From: Corynebacterium efficiens YS-314
GTDB taxonomy: Bacteria > Actinomycetota > Actinomycetes > Mycobacteriales > Mycobacteriaceae
DNA: 64,000 nt
NCBI RefSeq assembly: GCF_000011305.1
Contig: NC_004369.1
Coordinates: 1,798,001-1,862,000, forward strand
Direction: 5' to 3'
Made by a program: the position numbers and the translations under genes
Notes under the pieces: generated by a model
What the model was told of the DNA's origin: nothing
Databases searched by the model: none
Seen by the model: only the letters and a program-made list of their open reading frames with translations
In this document: positions 20,216-30,312 of the stretch, piece after piece
Layout of the letters: each line of letters begins with the position of its first letter
How positions within the stretch are numbered: the first letter of the stretch is position 1

Positions 20216-20509
20216 CTAGCCTTCCTCGTGGTCGAGGAGGCCGACATTGATCTCACGCAGAGCGATGGACAGTGGCTTCTCACCCGGCTGCGGGGTAACG
20301 AGGGGTCCGATGAACTCGAAGACACCTTCATCCGCCTGCTGGTAGTAGCTGTTGATCTGTCGTGCACGCTTGGCGGCGAAGATCACGAGGGCGTACTTTG
20401 AGGTGACCTTGTCCAGCAGTTCATCGATCGGAGGGGCGGTGATGCCCATTGGCGGATCGAAGACGGCCTTGGTGGCGTTGGTCTCGTTGCTCACGTTGGT
20501 CACTGACAC
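20216..20509 (-). CDS. rpoZ: RNA polymerase omega subunit
   Basis: Small RNA polymerase assembly and stability subunit. Its 97 residues contain the family core [20 protein letters not shown], then [12 protein letters not shown] and a C-terminal [14 protein letters not shown]. It is located 82 bases downstream of gmk, the common actinobacterial gmk-rpoZ pairing. The gene is complete. Confidence 0.95.
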
Positions 20510-20591
20510 CTTTTCAAAAGATTGTAGACAGTAGTGTAAGAGCGGGAAGGATGCTCAATCGGTAAAGCATACCCCACCGCTCTGTTTTTGG

Positions 20592-21164
20592 CTAAGTGCC
20601 GAGGAGAACAGCCTTGATGGCCGAGACGGCCGTATCCACATCATCATTGATGATGACGTGCTTGAACTCACTCTGTGCTGCCAATTCCTCGCGTGCGGTT
20701 TCCAGCCTGCGATTGATGACGTCCTGACTTTCAGTCCCCCGACCGGTCAACCTCTCAACCAGGACCTCCCAGGAGGGTGGTGCCAGGAAGATGGTTTCAG
20801 CCTCGGGTATCAGACGGGCGATATTGCGGGCCCCGACGAGGTCAACCTCGACGAGAACAGGGCGCCCCTCCTCACGAGCCTGTCGAACAGGCTCGGCGGG
20901 AGTGCCCGACCGCTGCAGACCGCCGTGGATATCCGCCCATTCGAGCATCTCCCCACGGTCGATCTTTTCCTGGAACTCCTGTGCGGTGACATAGAAATAA
21001 TCTCTGCCATCCACCTCACCCGGACGGGGATCACGGGTGGTCATGGACACACTGAAGTACAGGTTGGGAACGTCACTACGGAGGCGATCCACCACAGTCG
21101 ACTTTCCGACTGCCGAGGGGCCCGCCAGAATCACGAGCCTTCCGTGTGGTTTATCGCCGGACAC
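20592..21164 (-). CDS. gmk: Guanylate kinase
   Basis: Phosphorylates GMP to GDP using ATP. The 190 residues carry the P-loop [16 protein letters not shown] near residue 15 and the GMP-binding block [19 protein letters not shown] near 40. LEWADIHGG and the lid region ([19 protein letters not shown]) follow. The gene starts 6 bases after the mihF stop, so the two are cotranscribed. Confidence 0.97.
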   Translation of the reverse strand: MSGDKPHGRLVILAGPSAVGKSTVVDRLRSDVPNLYFSVSMTTRDPRPGEVDGRDYFYVTAQEFQEKIDRGEMLEWADIHGGLQRSGTPAEPVRQAREEGRPVLVEVDLVGARNIARLIPEAETIFLAPPSWEVLVERLTGRGTESQDVINRRLETAREELAAQSEFKHVIINDDVDTAVSAIKAVLLGT

Positions 21165-21170
21165 CAGGAA

Positions 21171-21491
21171 TTAGTCCTCGAATCCGAAACGCTCGAGGAG
21201 CGCACGACGCTGACGGTCACCGAGACCGCGGAGACGACGGGTCTGGGCGATACCCAGCTCATCCATGATCTCCTTGGCCTTGACCTTACCGACCTTCGGA
21301 AGAGCCTCGAGCAGTGCGGAGACCTTGGTCTTACCGATGATCTCATCGGTCTCTGCCTTGTCCAGGACCTCCTTGAGGTTGGTGTTGCCGCGCTTCAGGT
21401 TCTCCTTGAGCTCGGCGCGTGCCTTGCGTGCCTCGGCTGCCTTGGCAAGTGCCGCCTTGCGCTGCTCGTCGGTCAACTGTGGAAGGGCCAC
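21171..21491 (-). CDS. mihF: Actinobacterial integration host factor (mIHF)
   Basis: A nucleoid-associated, DNA-bending protein essential in mycobacteria. The 106-residue product has a charged N-terminal helix rich in Ala/Lys/Glu (AALAKAAEARKARAELKEN). The DNA-binding S13-like H2TH domain follows: ALPKVGKVKAKEIMDELG and RLRGLGDRQRRALLERF. The start is a GTG with GGAGG 7 bases upstream. About 200 bases separate it from pyrF, with TAGACT at 21603-21608 as a possible -10. The gene therefore probably has its own promoter rather than depending on the pyr operon. Confidence 0.95.
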   Translation of the reverse strand: MALPQLTDEQRKAALAKAAEARKARAELKENLKRGNTNLKEVLDKAETDEIIGKTKVSALLEALPKVGKVKAKEIMDELGIAQTRRLRGLGDRQRRALLERFGFED

Positions 21492-21638
21492 GGGGTTCCT
21501 CCGTTTTCGTATGTGATCTATGTACAGACGGATACTTTTTCATACCCGGGAATCGAAGATACACGAGTGAATACCACACGTGTCACCCTGCGATTTTGGA
21601 TTAGTCTAGCACTACTTCAACAAACACAAAGGTGGCAA

Positions 21639-21686
21639 GGCCCTTGTTTGACAAACCTGCAGGTCACAGACTCTCAAACAAGGGCC
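21639..21686 (-). repeat. 13-bp perfect inverted repeat between pyrF and mihF
   Basis: GGCCCTTGTTTGA (21639-21651) and its exact reverse complement (21674-21686) enclose 22 bases, starting about 10 bases after the pyrF stop codon. It would fold into a stable RNA hairpin ending the pyr operon. No U-run follows on the minus strand, so it may work as a factor-dependent terminator or as RNA protection. Confidence 0.6.
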
Positions 21687-21696
21687 CTGTCCCAGC

Positions 21697-22539
21697 CTAT
21701 GACCTGGGGAAACCCGGAAACTCGGCGGCGGTTTCCGACACCGCGACCCGCAGATTTCCCACATCCGGCCCCTGCGCCAACACGGCCCGGGACACGTTCG
21801 GGAACGCCAGGTGGGCCATGTCCCCGGCGATGGTTCCCACGTCTTGCGCCGTGCCGCCCTGGGTCCCGACACCGGGCATGAGGATGGCTCCATTCAACCC
21901 GGACAGCGCCGGTGGATCGGTCAGGGTTGCCCCGACCACCACACCGATATTGCCGGCCCGGTGCTGCGCCAGGTGGGGTGCATTGAGCGCGGCAGCCTCA
22001 TTGACGATCTGCTGGGAGATACTCACCCCAGAGGCATCGGTCTGATCCTGGAGCACACGTGCCTCCGGGTTCGAGGTGGCGGCGAGGACGAATACTCCCC
22101 TGCCGTGTTCCTCCGCCAGGTCGAAGACCGGCTGGAGTGAACCGAAACCGAGATACGGTGAGACCGTCACGGCATCACTGGACAGCGGTGAACCGGGATC
22201 CAGCCAGGCCGTGGCATAACCGGCCATGGTGGATCCGATATCCCCGCGCTTGGCGTCCGAGACCACCAGACACCCCCGTTCACGCAGGGTACCGATGGTC
22301 TCCTCCAGAACCGCAAACCCACGTGAACCGAAGCGCTCATAGAACGCCACCTGGGGTTTGACCAGTGCGACGGTGTCGGCGAACGCCTCCACACAGATGC
22401 GGGAGAACTCCGCCAGTCCCGTCGCATCGACCGGGAGCCCCCAGGCCCGCAGGAGGCTCTCATGGGGATCGATACCCACACATAGCCGGCCACGGGTGGA
22501 CGCGGCGTCGAGGAGATTTTCTCCGAACGTCTGCGTCAA
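21697..22539 (-). CDS. pyrF: Orotidine-5'-phosphate decarboxylase (type 2)
   Basis: The last step of UMP synthesis. The 280-residue product belongs to the longer actinobacterial OMP decarboxylase subfamily, marked by CVGIDPHESLLRAWGLP near residue 20, KPQVAFYERFGSRG and the catalytic DAKRGDIGSTMAGYA near residue 95. PGVGTQGG near the end is the phosphate loop. It starts with TTG at 22539, 5 bases after carB, with only a weak AAGG site, suggesting translational coupling. It is the final gene of the pyr operon. Confidence 0.96.
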   Translation of the reverse strand: MTQTFGENLLDAASTRGRLCVGIDPHESLLRAWGLPVDATGLAEFSRICVEAFADTVALVKPQVAFYERFGSRGFAVLEETIGTLRERGCLVVSDAKRGDIGSTMAGYATAWLDPGSPLSSDAVTVSPYLGFGSLQPVFDLAEEHGRGVFVLAATSNPEARVLQDQTDASGVSISQQIVNEAAALNAPHLAQHRAGNIGVVVGATLTDPPALSGLNGAILMPGVGTQGGTAQDVGTIAGDMAHLAFPNVSRAVLAQGPDVGNLRVAVSETAAEFPGFPRS

Positions 22540-22544
22540 GACAC

Positions 22545-25500
22545 TCAGGCCTTCACCGCGTGGTCGAGTTCCTGCAGCGCACGGACGGTGAGCTCACCGC
22601 GTCGCAGGGCCTCAATACCCTGCACCGCCGCAGTGACACCCTGCACGGTGGTCACCAGCGGGACACCGACGGTGACGGCGGAACCACGGATCTCGTAGCC
22701 GTCGTGGCGGGCACCCGCGGAACCGGCCGGGGTGTTGAGGATGAGGTCGACCTCGCCGTCGCGGATGCGGTCCACGATGGAGCGGCCCTCGACCCCCTCG
22801 CGCACGTCCGAGCTCTTGAGCACGACCTCACAGTCGATGCCGTTGCGACGGAGCATACCGGCGGTGCCCTCGGTGGCCAGGATGTTGAAGCCCATGGAAT
22901 CCAGTCGCTGGATGGCCAGGATGACACTGCGCTTGTCGCGGTTGGCCACGGAGACGAACACGGTGCCCTCGGTGGGCAGGGTGCCAAAAGCCCCTGTCTC
23001 GGCCTTGGCGTAGGCTGCACCGAAGTTGTCGGCTAGACCCATGACCTCACCGGTGGACTTCATCTCCGGGGAGAGCAGGGTGTCCAGGCTACGGCCATCG
23101 GGGCGACGGAAACGGTTGAACGGCAGGACCGCCTCCTTCACTGCGATCGGTGCGTCGAGCGGCAGGGAGCCACCGTCGTACCCGGTCGGGATCATGCCCT
23201 CGGCGCGCAGGTCGGCGATGGTGGCACCCACGGCGATGCGGGATGCTGCCTTGGCCAGGTGGACGCCGGTGGCCTTGGAGACGAACGGCGCGGTGCGGGA
23301 GGCACGCGGGTTGGCCTCGATGACGTAGAGGATGTCATCCTTCAGGGCGTACTGCACGTTCATCAGGCCCTTCACGCCGATGCCCAGGGCGAGAGCCCGG
23401 GTGGACTGCCGGACCTTCTCGATGTCCTGGGCACCCAGGGTCATCGGAGGCAGTGCACAGGCGGAGTCACCGGAGTGCACGCCCGCCTCCTCGATGTGCT
23501 CCATGACACCGGCGAGGTAGACCTCCTCACCATCGCAGAGCGCGTCGACATCGATCTCGATGGCGTTGTCCAGGAAGCGGTCAACCAGCACCGGATGCTC
23601 GGTGGACAGCTCGGTGGCGCGCTGGATGTAGTCCTCGAGAGAGGCCTCGTCGTAGACGATCTCCATGCCTCGGCCGCCGAGCACGTAGGACGGGCGGACC
23701 AGGACCGGGTAACCGATCTCATTGGCCACGGCGCGGGCCTGCTCGAAGGAGTGCGCGGTGCCGAATGCCGGGGCCGGCAGCTGGGCGCGGCCCAGCAGGT
23801 CACCGAACTCACCACGGTCCTCGGCCATGTTGATGGCCTCCGGGGAGGTACCGATGATCGGGACACCGGCGGCCTTCAGTCGCTCCGCCAGGCCCAGCGG
23901 GGTCTGGCCACCGAGCTGGACGATGACACCGGCGACGGTGCCGGACTCGGACTCCGCGTGGTAGACCTCCATGACATCCTCGAAGGTCAGGGGCTCGAAG
24001 TAGAGACGGTCGGCGGTGTCGTAGTCGGTGGAGACGGTCTCCGGGTTGCAGTTGACCATGACGGTCTCATAACCCACGCGGGACAGTTCCAGGGCCGCGT
24101 GCACACAGGAGTAGTCGAATTCGATGCCCTGGCCGATGCGGTTCGGGCCGGAGCCCAGGATCAGGACCTTTTCGCGCTCGGTCTGCGGGGCGACCTCGGA
24201 TTCCGCGGCCGGATCCAGCTCGTAGGCCGAGTAGTGGTACGGGGTCTTGGCCTCGAACTCGGCGGCGCAGGTGTCCACGGTCTTGAATACCGGGCGGATA
24301 CCCAGGGAGTGACGCAGGCGGCGCACCCCGTCCTCACCGGCGAGTTCCGGACGCACAGCGGCGATCTGGAGGTCAGACAGGCCCATGAACTTGGCCTCAC
24401 GCAGGAGTGCCTCGTCCAGGACGGGTGCGTCCTCCAGCTTCTCGCGGAAGTCCACGAGTGCCTTCAGCTCCGCCAGGAACCACGGGTCGATGGAGGAGGC
24501 GTCGTAAAGCTCCTCGATGGTGGCGCCGAGCCGCATGGCGAGCTCGACATCGTAGAGACGGCCCTCGGTCGGGCGGCGCAGATCCTCCAGGACGGCCTGG
24601 AGATCGGTGGCGCGCTCACCGGCGAAGTACTCATCCGGCTTGGTCCAGAAACCGAGTTGCTTGGTCTCCAGGGAGCGCAGGGCCTTGTTCAGGGCCGCGA
24701 TGTAGTTACGGCCCAGGCTCATGACCTCACCGACGGACTTCATGGTGGTGGTCAGGGTGTCATCGGCGCCGGGGAACTTCTCGAAGGCAAAGCGTGGGGC
24801 CTTGACCACCACATAGTCGAGGGTCGGTTCGAAGGCCGCCGGGGTGACACCGGTGATGTCGTTGGTGACCTCATCCAGGGTGTAGCCGATGGCCAGCTTC
24901 GCGGCCAGCTTCGCGATCGGGAAACCGGTGGCCTTGGAGGCCAGCGCGGAGGAGCGGGACACACGCGGGTTCATCTCGATGGTGATGATGCGACCATCCT
25001 CAGGGTTGACCGCGAACTGGATGTTACAGCCACCGGTGTCCACGCCGACCTCACGGATGATCGCGATGCCCTGATCACGCATGATCTGGTACTCACGGTC
25101 GGTCAGGGTCATGGCGGGGGCCACGGTGACGGAATCACCGGTGTGGACACCGAGGGCATCGACGTTCTCGATGGAGCAGATGACCACCACATTGTCATCG
25201 CCGTCGCGCATGAGCTCCAGCTCGTATTCCTTCCAGCCGAGGATGGACTCCTCGATCAGGACATTGGCCTCCGGGGAGGCGGCGAGGCCACCGCCGGCGA
25301 TGCGGTCGAGGTCCTCCATGGTGTAGGCCAGACCGGAACCCAGACCACCCATGGTGAAGGAGGGGCGCACGACGACCGGGAGACCGAGCTCCTCGACGGT
25401 GGCGTAGACCTCATCCATGTTGTGGCAGACGGCGGAGCGTGCTGATTCACCACCGATGGTGGCGACGATGTCCTTGAATTTCTGGCGGTCCTCACCACGC

Positions 25501-25886
25501 TCGATGGCGTCGATGTCGGCACCGATGAGCTCGACGTTGTACTTCTCCAGGATGCCGAGGCGGTCCAGCTGGATGGCAGCGTTAAGGGCGGTTTGTCCGC
25601 CGAGGGTTGCCAGGACGGTGTCGATCGGGTGGCCCTGTTCGATCTCCTTCTGGAAGATCTTCTCGATGTACTCGGGCTCGATCGGCTCGACGTAGGTGTG
25701 GTCCGCCATCTCGGGGTCGGTCATGATGGTGGCCGGGTTGGAGTTGATGAGGGTGACGCGCAGGCCCTCCTCCTTGAGCACACGGCAGGCCTGTGTGCCG
25801 GAGTAGTCGAATTCAGCGGCCTGTCCGATGACGATGGGGCCGGATCCGATGACCAGGACGTGGTTGATATCTGAGCGCTTGGGCAT
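22545..25886 (-). CDS. carB: Carbamoyl-phosphate synthase, large subunit
   Basis: Forms carbamoyl phosphate for arginine and pyrimidine synthesis, using ammonia channelled from CarA. The 1113 residues comprise two homologous ATP-grasp halves, plus an oligomerisation domain and a C-terminal allosteric MGS-like domain ([20 protein letters not shown]). Half 1 has [20 protein letters not shown] at the start. Half 2 repeats it as [20 protein letters not shown] near residue 570. Both halves have the family's metal and nucleotide motifs. It lies 5 bases downstream of carA. Confidence 0.98.
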
Positions 25887-25891
25887 GGTTC

Positions 25892-27094
25892 TTACGCCTC
25901 TTCCTTCTGGTTCTCGGAGTCTTCATCCATCAGTGCGACGAACTGGTCGAACAGTGGGCTTGCATCGTTGGGGCCTGCGGCGGCCTCCGGGTGGTACTGG
26001 ACGGAATAGGCGCGACCCGACTTCAGGGCGACACCCTCGACGACTCCGTCATTGAGACAGGTGTGGGTGACCACGGCGGTGCCGAAATCGGTCTCGAACT
26101 CCTGGCCGGCCTCACCCTTGAGGGCGAAACCATGGTTCTGGGCGGTGATGTCGATCTTGCCGGTGATGTGGTTCTTGACCGGTACATTGATGCCACGGTG
26201 ACCGAACTTCAGCTTGTAGGTCTCCATGCCGAAGGCGCGGCCGAGGATCTGGTTGCCGAAGCAGATACCGAAGAACGGGATATCGGCGGCGAGGACCTCA
26301 CGGACGATGTTGACCATGATGTCAGCGGCCGCCGGGTCACCGGGGCCGTTGGAGATGAACACACCGGAGGGGTTGTACTGCTTGATCTCCTCGAAGGGGG
26401 TCTCCGCGGGCACGATCACGGTGCGCACGCCGCGGGCGGCGAAGCGGCGTGGGGTGTTCTGCTTGATGCCCAGGTCATAGGCGACCACGGTGTGACGGGC
26501 TTCGCCCTCAGCCTCGATGACATAGGGCTTATCGACGGAGACCTCGACGGCGAGGTTGGCGCCGACCATCGACGGCTGGGACTTCACGATCTCCACGAGC
26601 TCCTCGATGGGACGCTCGGCATCCGCGCCGGAGAAGATACCGGCCGGGACTGCACCCTCATTGCGGATGTGGCGTACCAGCGCGCGGGTGTCGATGCCGC
26701 CGATGCCCACCACACCCTGCTTGGCCATCTCCTCCTGGAGGGTGGTGGTGGCGCGCCAGTTGGAGACACGGACGGCGAGGTCGCGGATGACCAGACCGGC
26801 CACCCAGATCGATCCGTCGTGGGACTCATTGTCCTCCTCGTTCCACCCGGTGTTGCCGATCTGCGGTGCGGTGGCAACCACGATCTGGCGGTGGTAGGAC
26901 GGGTCGGTCATGGTCTCCTGGTAACCGGTCATGGCTGTGGTGAAGACAGCCTCGCCCAGGGTGGTGCCGATGGCTCCGAAGCCGAAGCCCTTGAAGGTAC
27001 GGCCGTCTGCCAGCACCAGGTAGGCAGGGACGGAACCGATGTTGGTCACGCCCTGGCGGGAATCGGTGCTGTTCGCATTGGTTTCATTACTCAC
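25892..27094 (-). CDS. carA: Carbamoyl-phosphate synthase, small (glutaminase) subunit
   Basis: Hydrolyses glutamine and supplies ammonia to CarB. Of its 400 residues, the N-terminal domain shows [20 protein letters not shown]. The class I glutaminase domain carries the nucleophile in [16 protein letters not shown] and the His/Glu pair in [10 protein letters not shown]. It starts with GTG at 27094. Between carA and pyrC are 77 bases with no obvious terminator, so both belong to one pyr transcript. Confidence 0.97.
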
Positions 27095-27171
27095 GGTGAC
27101 AGCGTCGCCTTTCGTAGGTTCGCCCGTTGAGCGGGCGGGGTGAGATTACTCGAACTGTAGTTTATTCACTC

Positions 27172-28524
27172 TTATGCATTATATGCAATCGTGGCGTTCC
27201 CGTTCTCACAGGTGACGTGGCCACGCAGGATGGTATGGGAGACCTTCGCCCCGAATTCCATGCCCTCATATGGGGTGTTGGAGGCCTTGGACGCGAACTC
27301 CTCGCCCCGGGCGGTCCAGGTCCGACCCGGATCCACGATGGTGAGGTTGGCTGGCTCCCCCACTGCAATCGGACGACCGTGTCCCGGCAGGCGGGTGATC
27401 TCCGCGGGACGCTCACTCATGACCTTCGCCACGAAGCGCCAGTCGGCGAGCCCGGAGGCCACGAAGGTGTCCGCGATGATGGACAGTGAGGTCTCCAGGC
27501 CGAGCATGCCGGGCTTGGCGTTTTCAAACTCGCAGCACTTGTCCTCGGAACCGTGGGGGGCGTGATCGGTGGCCACGACATCGATCGTGCCGTCGAGAAG
27601 CGCCTCCCGCAGGGCGAGGGTGTCGCGTTCCTCCCGCAGGGGTGGGTTGACGCGGTTGACACCGTCATAGGTCTTGAGGCGCTCATCGGTGAGGATGAGG
27701 TGGTGCGGGGTCACCTCTGCGGTGATCGGGATGCCCTGGCCCTTGGCCCAGCGCAGCAGCTCGATGGTGCCCTCGGTGGAGGCATGGCAGATGTGGACCC
27801 GGTTGCCATAGTCGCGGGCGAGAATGGCGTCACGCACCACGATGGACTCCTCGGCCACACGGGGCCAGCCACGGAGCCCGAGGCGGGCTGCGTTCTCGCC
27901 CTCATGGGCGCTGGCACCCTCGGTCATACGGTGGTCCTCGCAGTGCTGGGCGATGAGCACATCCATACCCTTGGCGTACTCCAGGGCACGGCGCATCACC
28001 TGCGGGTCATCGACGCACTTGCCGTCATCGGAGAACATGCGCACACGTGCCTCGGAACGTGCCATCATGCCGAACTCGGTGAGCTCCCTGCCCTCCAACC
28101 CCTTGGTGATGGAACCGACGGGGTGCACATCACACAGGCCGACGTTCTGGCCCTTGAACCAGACCCCCTCGGCGATCAGTGGCTGATCCATCACCGGGGT
28201 GGTGTTGGCCATGGTGAACACCGCGGTGAACCCGCCCTTGGCGGCGGCAGCCGAACCGGTGGCGATGGTCTCGGTATCCTCACGGCCGGGTTCGCGCAAG
28301 TGGACGTGCATATCGACGAAACCCGGCAGCAGCACTCCCCCGCCACCGTCAATCGTGTGGTCGTACTCCCCGGAGGTGGGGGCATCGAGGGAGTCAATCA
28401 CACCGTCCCGGATGAGGACATTGGTCGGCTCACCCTCGCCGTAGACGCGGACATCGGTGATCAACAGGGTGCCCGGTGCAGCCGGCGCGAGCGCACCGGT
28501 CTCGGGATAATCATGAACAGTCAT
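27172..28524 (-). CDS. pyrC: Dihydroorotase
   Basis: Cyclises carbamoyl aspartate to dihydroorotate. A class I amidohydrolase of 450 residues. Metal-binding motifs are [13 protein letters not shown] near residue 72 and [13 protein letters not shown] near residue 310. [20 protein letters not shown] and [10 protein letters not shown] are further family blocks. ATG 28524 has AAGGAA upstream. It follows pyrB by 52 bases in the operon. Confidence 0.97.
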   Translation of the reverse strand: MTVHDYPETGALAPAAPGTLLITDVRVYGEGEPTNVLIRDGVIDSLDAPTSGEYDHTIDGGGGVLLPGFVDMHVHLREPGREDTETIATGSAAAAKGGFTAVFTMANTTPVMDQPLIAEGVWFKGQNVGLCDVHPVGSITKGLEGRELTEFGMMARSEARVRMFSDDGKCVDDPQVMRRALEYAKGMDVLIAQHCEDHRMTEGASAHEGENAARLGLRGWPRVAEESIVVRDAILARDYGNRVHICHASTEGTIELLRWAKGQGIPITAEVTPHHLILTDERLKTYDGVNRVNPPLREERDTLALREALLDGTIDVVATDHAPHGSEDKCCEFENAKPGMLGLETSLSIIADTFVASGLADWRFVAKVMSERPAEITRLPGHGRPIAVGEPANLTIVDPGRTWTARGEEFASKASNTPYEGMEFGAKVSHTILRGHVTCENGNATIAYNA

Positions 28525-28576
28525 GTCGGAAGATTCCTTAAACAGCGGCCGGTGTCACCGGCCGTGGTGACAATCG

Positions 28577-29515
28577 TTAGATGGTGGCGTCTGAACCTGC
28601 GACGAGTGCGAACAGCACAGCCATGCGCACATGAACACCATTGCTTACCTGCTGCAGGACAGCAGTACGTGGGGCATCCGCCACACCGAAGTTGATCTCC
28701 ATGCCACGCAGCATCGGGCCGGGGTGCATGATGATCGCGGAGTCCTTCAGGCTGGCCTCACGGGCCTTGCTCATCCCGTAGAGGGTGGCGTACTCGCGGT
28801 GCGAGGGGAAGAATCCACCCTGCATGCGTTCCTGCTGGACACGCAGCATCATCACGGCGTCCGCATCCCTGATCTCAGCGTCCATGTCGTAGCTGGTACG
28901 CACCGGCCAGTTCTCCACGCCGTACGGCAGGAGGGTCGGTGGTGCCACCAGGATGACCTCCGCACCCAGGGTGGACAGCAGATCCACATTGGAGCGCACC
29001 ACCCGGGAATGCAGGATGTCACCGACGATGACGATCTTGCGTCCCTCGATGCCGCCGAGCCTCTGACGGAGGGTCAGGGCGTCGAGAAGCGCCTGGGTGG
29101 GGTGCTGGTGGGAGCCGTCGCCGGCGTTGATCACACTGGGGCCCACCCCGCCGGGGGCGACGTAGCCGGCCAGCTGCTGGGCCGCGCCTGACGACGGGTG
29201 ACGCATGATGATGGCATCCGCTCCGATGGCGGACAGGGTCAGGCCCGTATCCTTGAGTGATTCACCCTTCTTCACACTGGAGGAGGAGGCGGAGATGTTG
29301 ATGACATCCGCACTCATCCATTTACCTGCGGTTTCGAAGGACGAACGGGTGCGTGTGGAGTTCTCGTAGAAGAGGGTGAAGATCGTCCGCCCACGCAGGG
29401 TGGGCAGCTTCTTCACCTCTCGTCCCTCGAGCACCTCCTTGAAGCGGTCAGCCTCGTCGAGGAGGCTGATGATCTCATCGCGGGACAGATCCGCAATTGA
29501 GAGGAGGTGCTTCAT
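28577..29515 (-). CDS. pyrB: Aspartate carbamoyltransferase, catalytic chain
   Basis: Transfers the carbamoyl group to aspartate, the committed pyrimidine step. The 312-residue protein has the carbamoyl-phosphate motif [15 protein letters not shown] near residue 52, [13 protein letters not shown] and [25 protein letters not shown] is near the end. No regulatory PyrI gene is nearby. The preferred ATG at 29515 shares one base with the pyrR stop (TGATG), so the two are translationally coupled. An in-frame TTG at 29518 directly precedes it. Confidence 0.97.
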   Translation of the reverse strand: MKHLLSIADLSRDEIISLLDEADRFKEVLEGREVKKLPTLRGRTIFTLFYENSTRTRSSFETAGKWMSADVINISASSSSVKKGESLKDTGLTLSAIGADAIIMRHPSSGAAQQLAGYVAPGGVGPSVINAGDGSHQHPTQALLDALTLRQRLGGIEGRKIVIVGDILHSRVVRSNVDLLSTLGAEVILVAPPTLLPYGVENWPVRTSYDMDAEIRDADAVMMLRVQQERMQGGFFPSHREYATLYGMSKAREASLKDSAIIMHPGPMLRGMEINFGVADAPRTAVLQQVSNGVHVRMAVLFALVAGSDATI

Positions 29516-30093
29516 CAATTATCCCCTTCGCCCTCTTCACGGGTGAGGGTGACGGCGTCACGGCCGTCGATCTCCCGGAGCATCACGGTGACATCCTCAG
29601 CACGTGCGGTGGGCAGGTTCTTGCCCACATAATCGGCACGGATGGGCAGCTGGCGGTGTCCACGGTCAACGAGGACAGCGAGCTGGATGTAGTTGGGACG
29701 ACCCAGGTCACGCAGCGCATCAAGTGCGGCGCGGACGGTGCGTCCGGAGAACAACACATCATCAACCAGGACAACGGTGGTCTTGTCTATGCCACCAGAG
29801 GGGATGGATGTGGGCTGAAGTGCACGGTGTGGCTTATTCCTGAGATCATCACGGTAGAGGGTGATGTCAATGGCGCCGGTATCCACACGGACGCCCGAGA
29901 ATTCTTCAATCTTGGCTGCCAGGCGTTCCGCCAGGGGAACACCACCTGAGGGGATTCCCAACAGCATGACACGATCCGCTCCCTCAGAATCAAGAGCGGT
30001 CTTTTCAATAATCTGGTGCGCGATGCGCGCGACGGTACGGCTGACGTCGTTCTCCCCCAGGAGTTCGACCACAGTATTCCTACGTTCGCTCAT
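29515..30093 (-). CDS. pyrR: PyrR bifunctional regulator / uracil phosphoribosyltransferase
   Basis: Senses UMP and binds pyr mRNA to lower operon expression; many members also make UMP from uracil and PRPP. The 192 residues contain the PRPP-binding motif [20 protein letters not shown] near residue 110, [16 protein letters not shown] and [15 protein letters not shown]. It leads the operon pyrR-pyrB-pyrC-carA-carB-pyrF. A likely PyrR-binding hairpin lies directly ahead of its strong GGAGG ribosome binding site, indicating autoregulation at translation as described for mycobacteria. Confidence 0.97.
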   Translation of the reverse strand: MSERRNTVVELLGENDVSRTVARIAHQIIEKTALDSEGADRVMLLGIPSGGVPLAERLAAKIEEFSGVRVDTGAIDITLYRDDLRNKPHRALQPTSIPSGGIDKTTVVLVDDVLFSGRTVRAALDALRDLGRPNYIQLAVLVDRGHRQLPIRADYVGKNLPTARAEDVTVMLREIDGRDAVTLTREEGEGDN

Positions 30094-30096
30094 CGT

Positions 30097-30126
30097 GACC
30101 TCCTTCCCCGCCTCTCTGTGCGGTCC
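30097..30126 (-). promoter_or_regulatory. Putative PyrR-binding RNA hairpin over the pyrR ribosome binding site
   Basis: In the minus-strand leader, CCGC (30120-30123) pairs with GCGG (30108-30111) around the loop ACAGAGAG. The loop contains the CAGAGAGG core of known PyrR-binding loops. The ribosome binding site GGAGG (30099-30103) follows 4 bases later. A longer alternative pairing of GACC (30122-30125) with GGTC (30097-30100) would bury it. The arrangement matches PyrR-dependent translational repression reported in Mycobacterium smegmatis. Confidence 0.65.
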
Positions 30127-30312
30127 GTTAAAGGATGTCCAATTTCTGGTCCGTCATGACACCCTTGTTGTTTCAGCTGACTATGCTGTTAAAGAGTGTC
30201 TCTCCGACGTCTGAGATGTTACCCCATAAACACGCGGAGAGTAACATGAGGACACCAGTAGACACCCGGTTGCCCCACCCGGGAATCATTCCGCCGACTT
30301 GGAGAAGCCCCT

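Noticed and set aside
23259..25445. A 728-codon plus-strand open frame opposite carB
   Set aside because: Antisense shadow. The composition is Gly/Val/Asp/His-rich without conserved motifs, while carB is complete.
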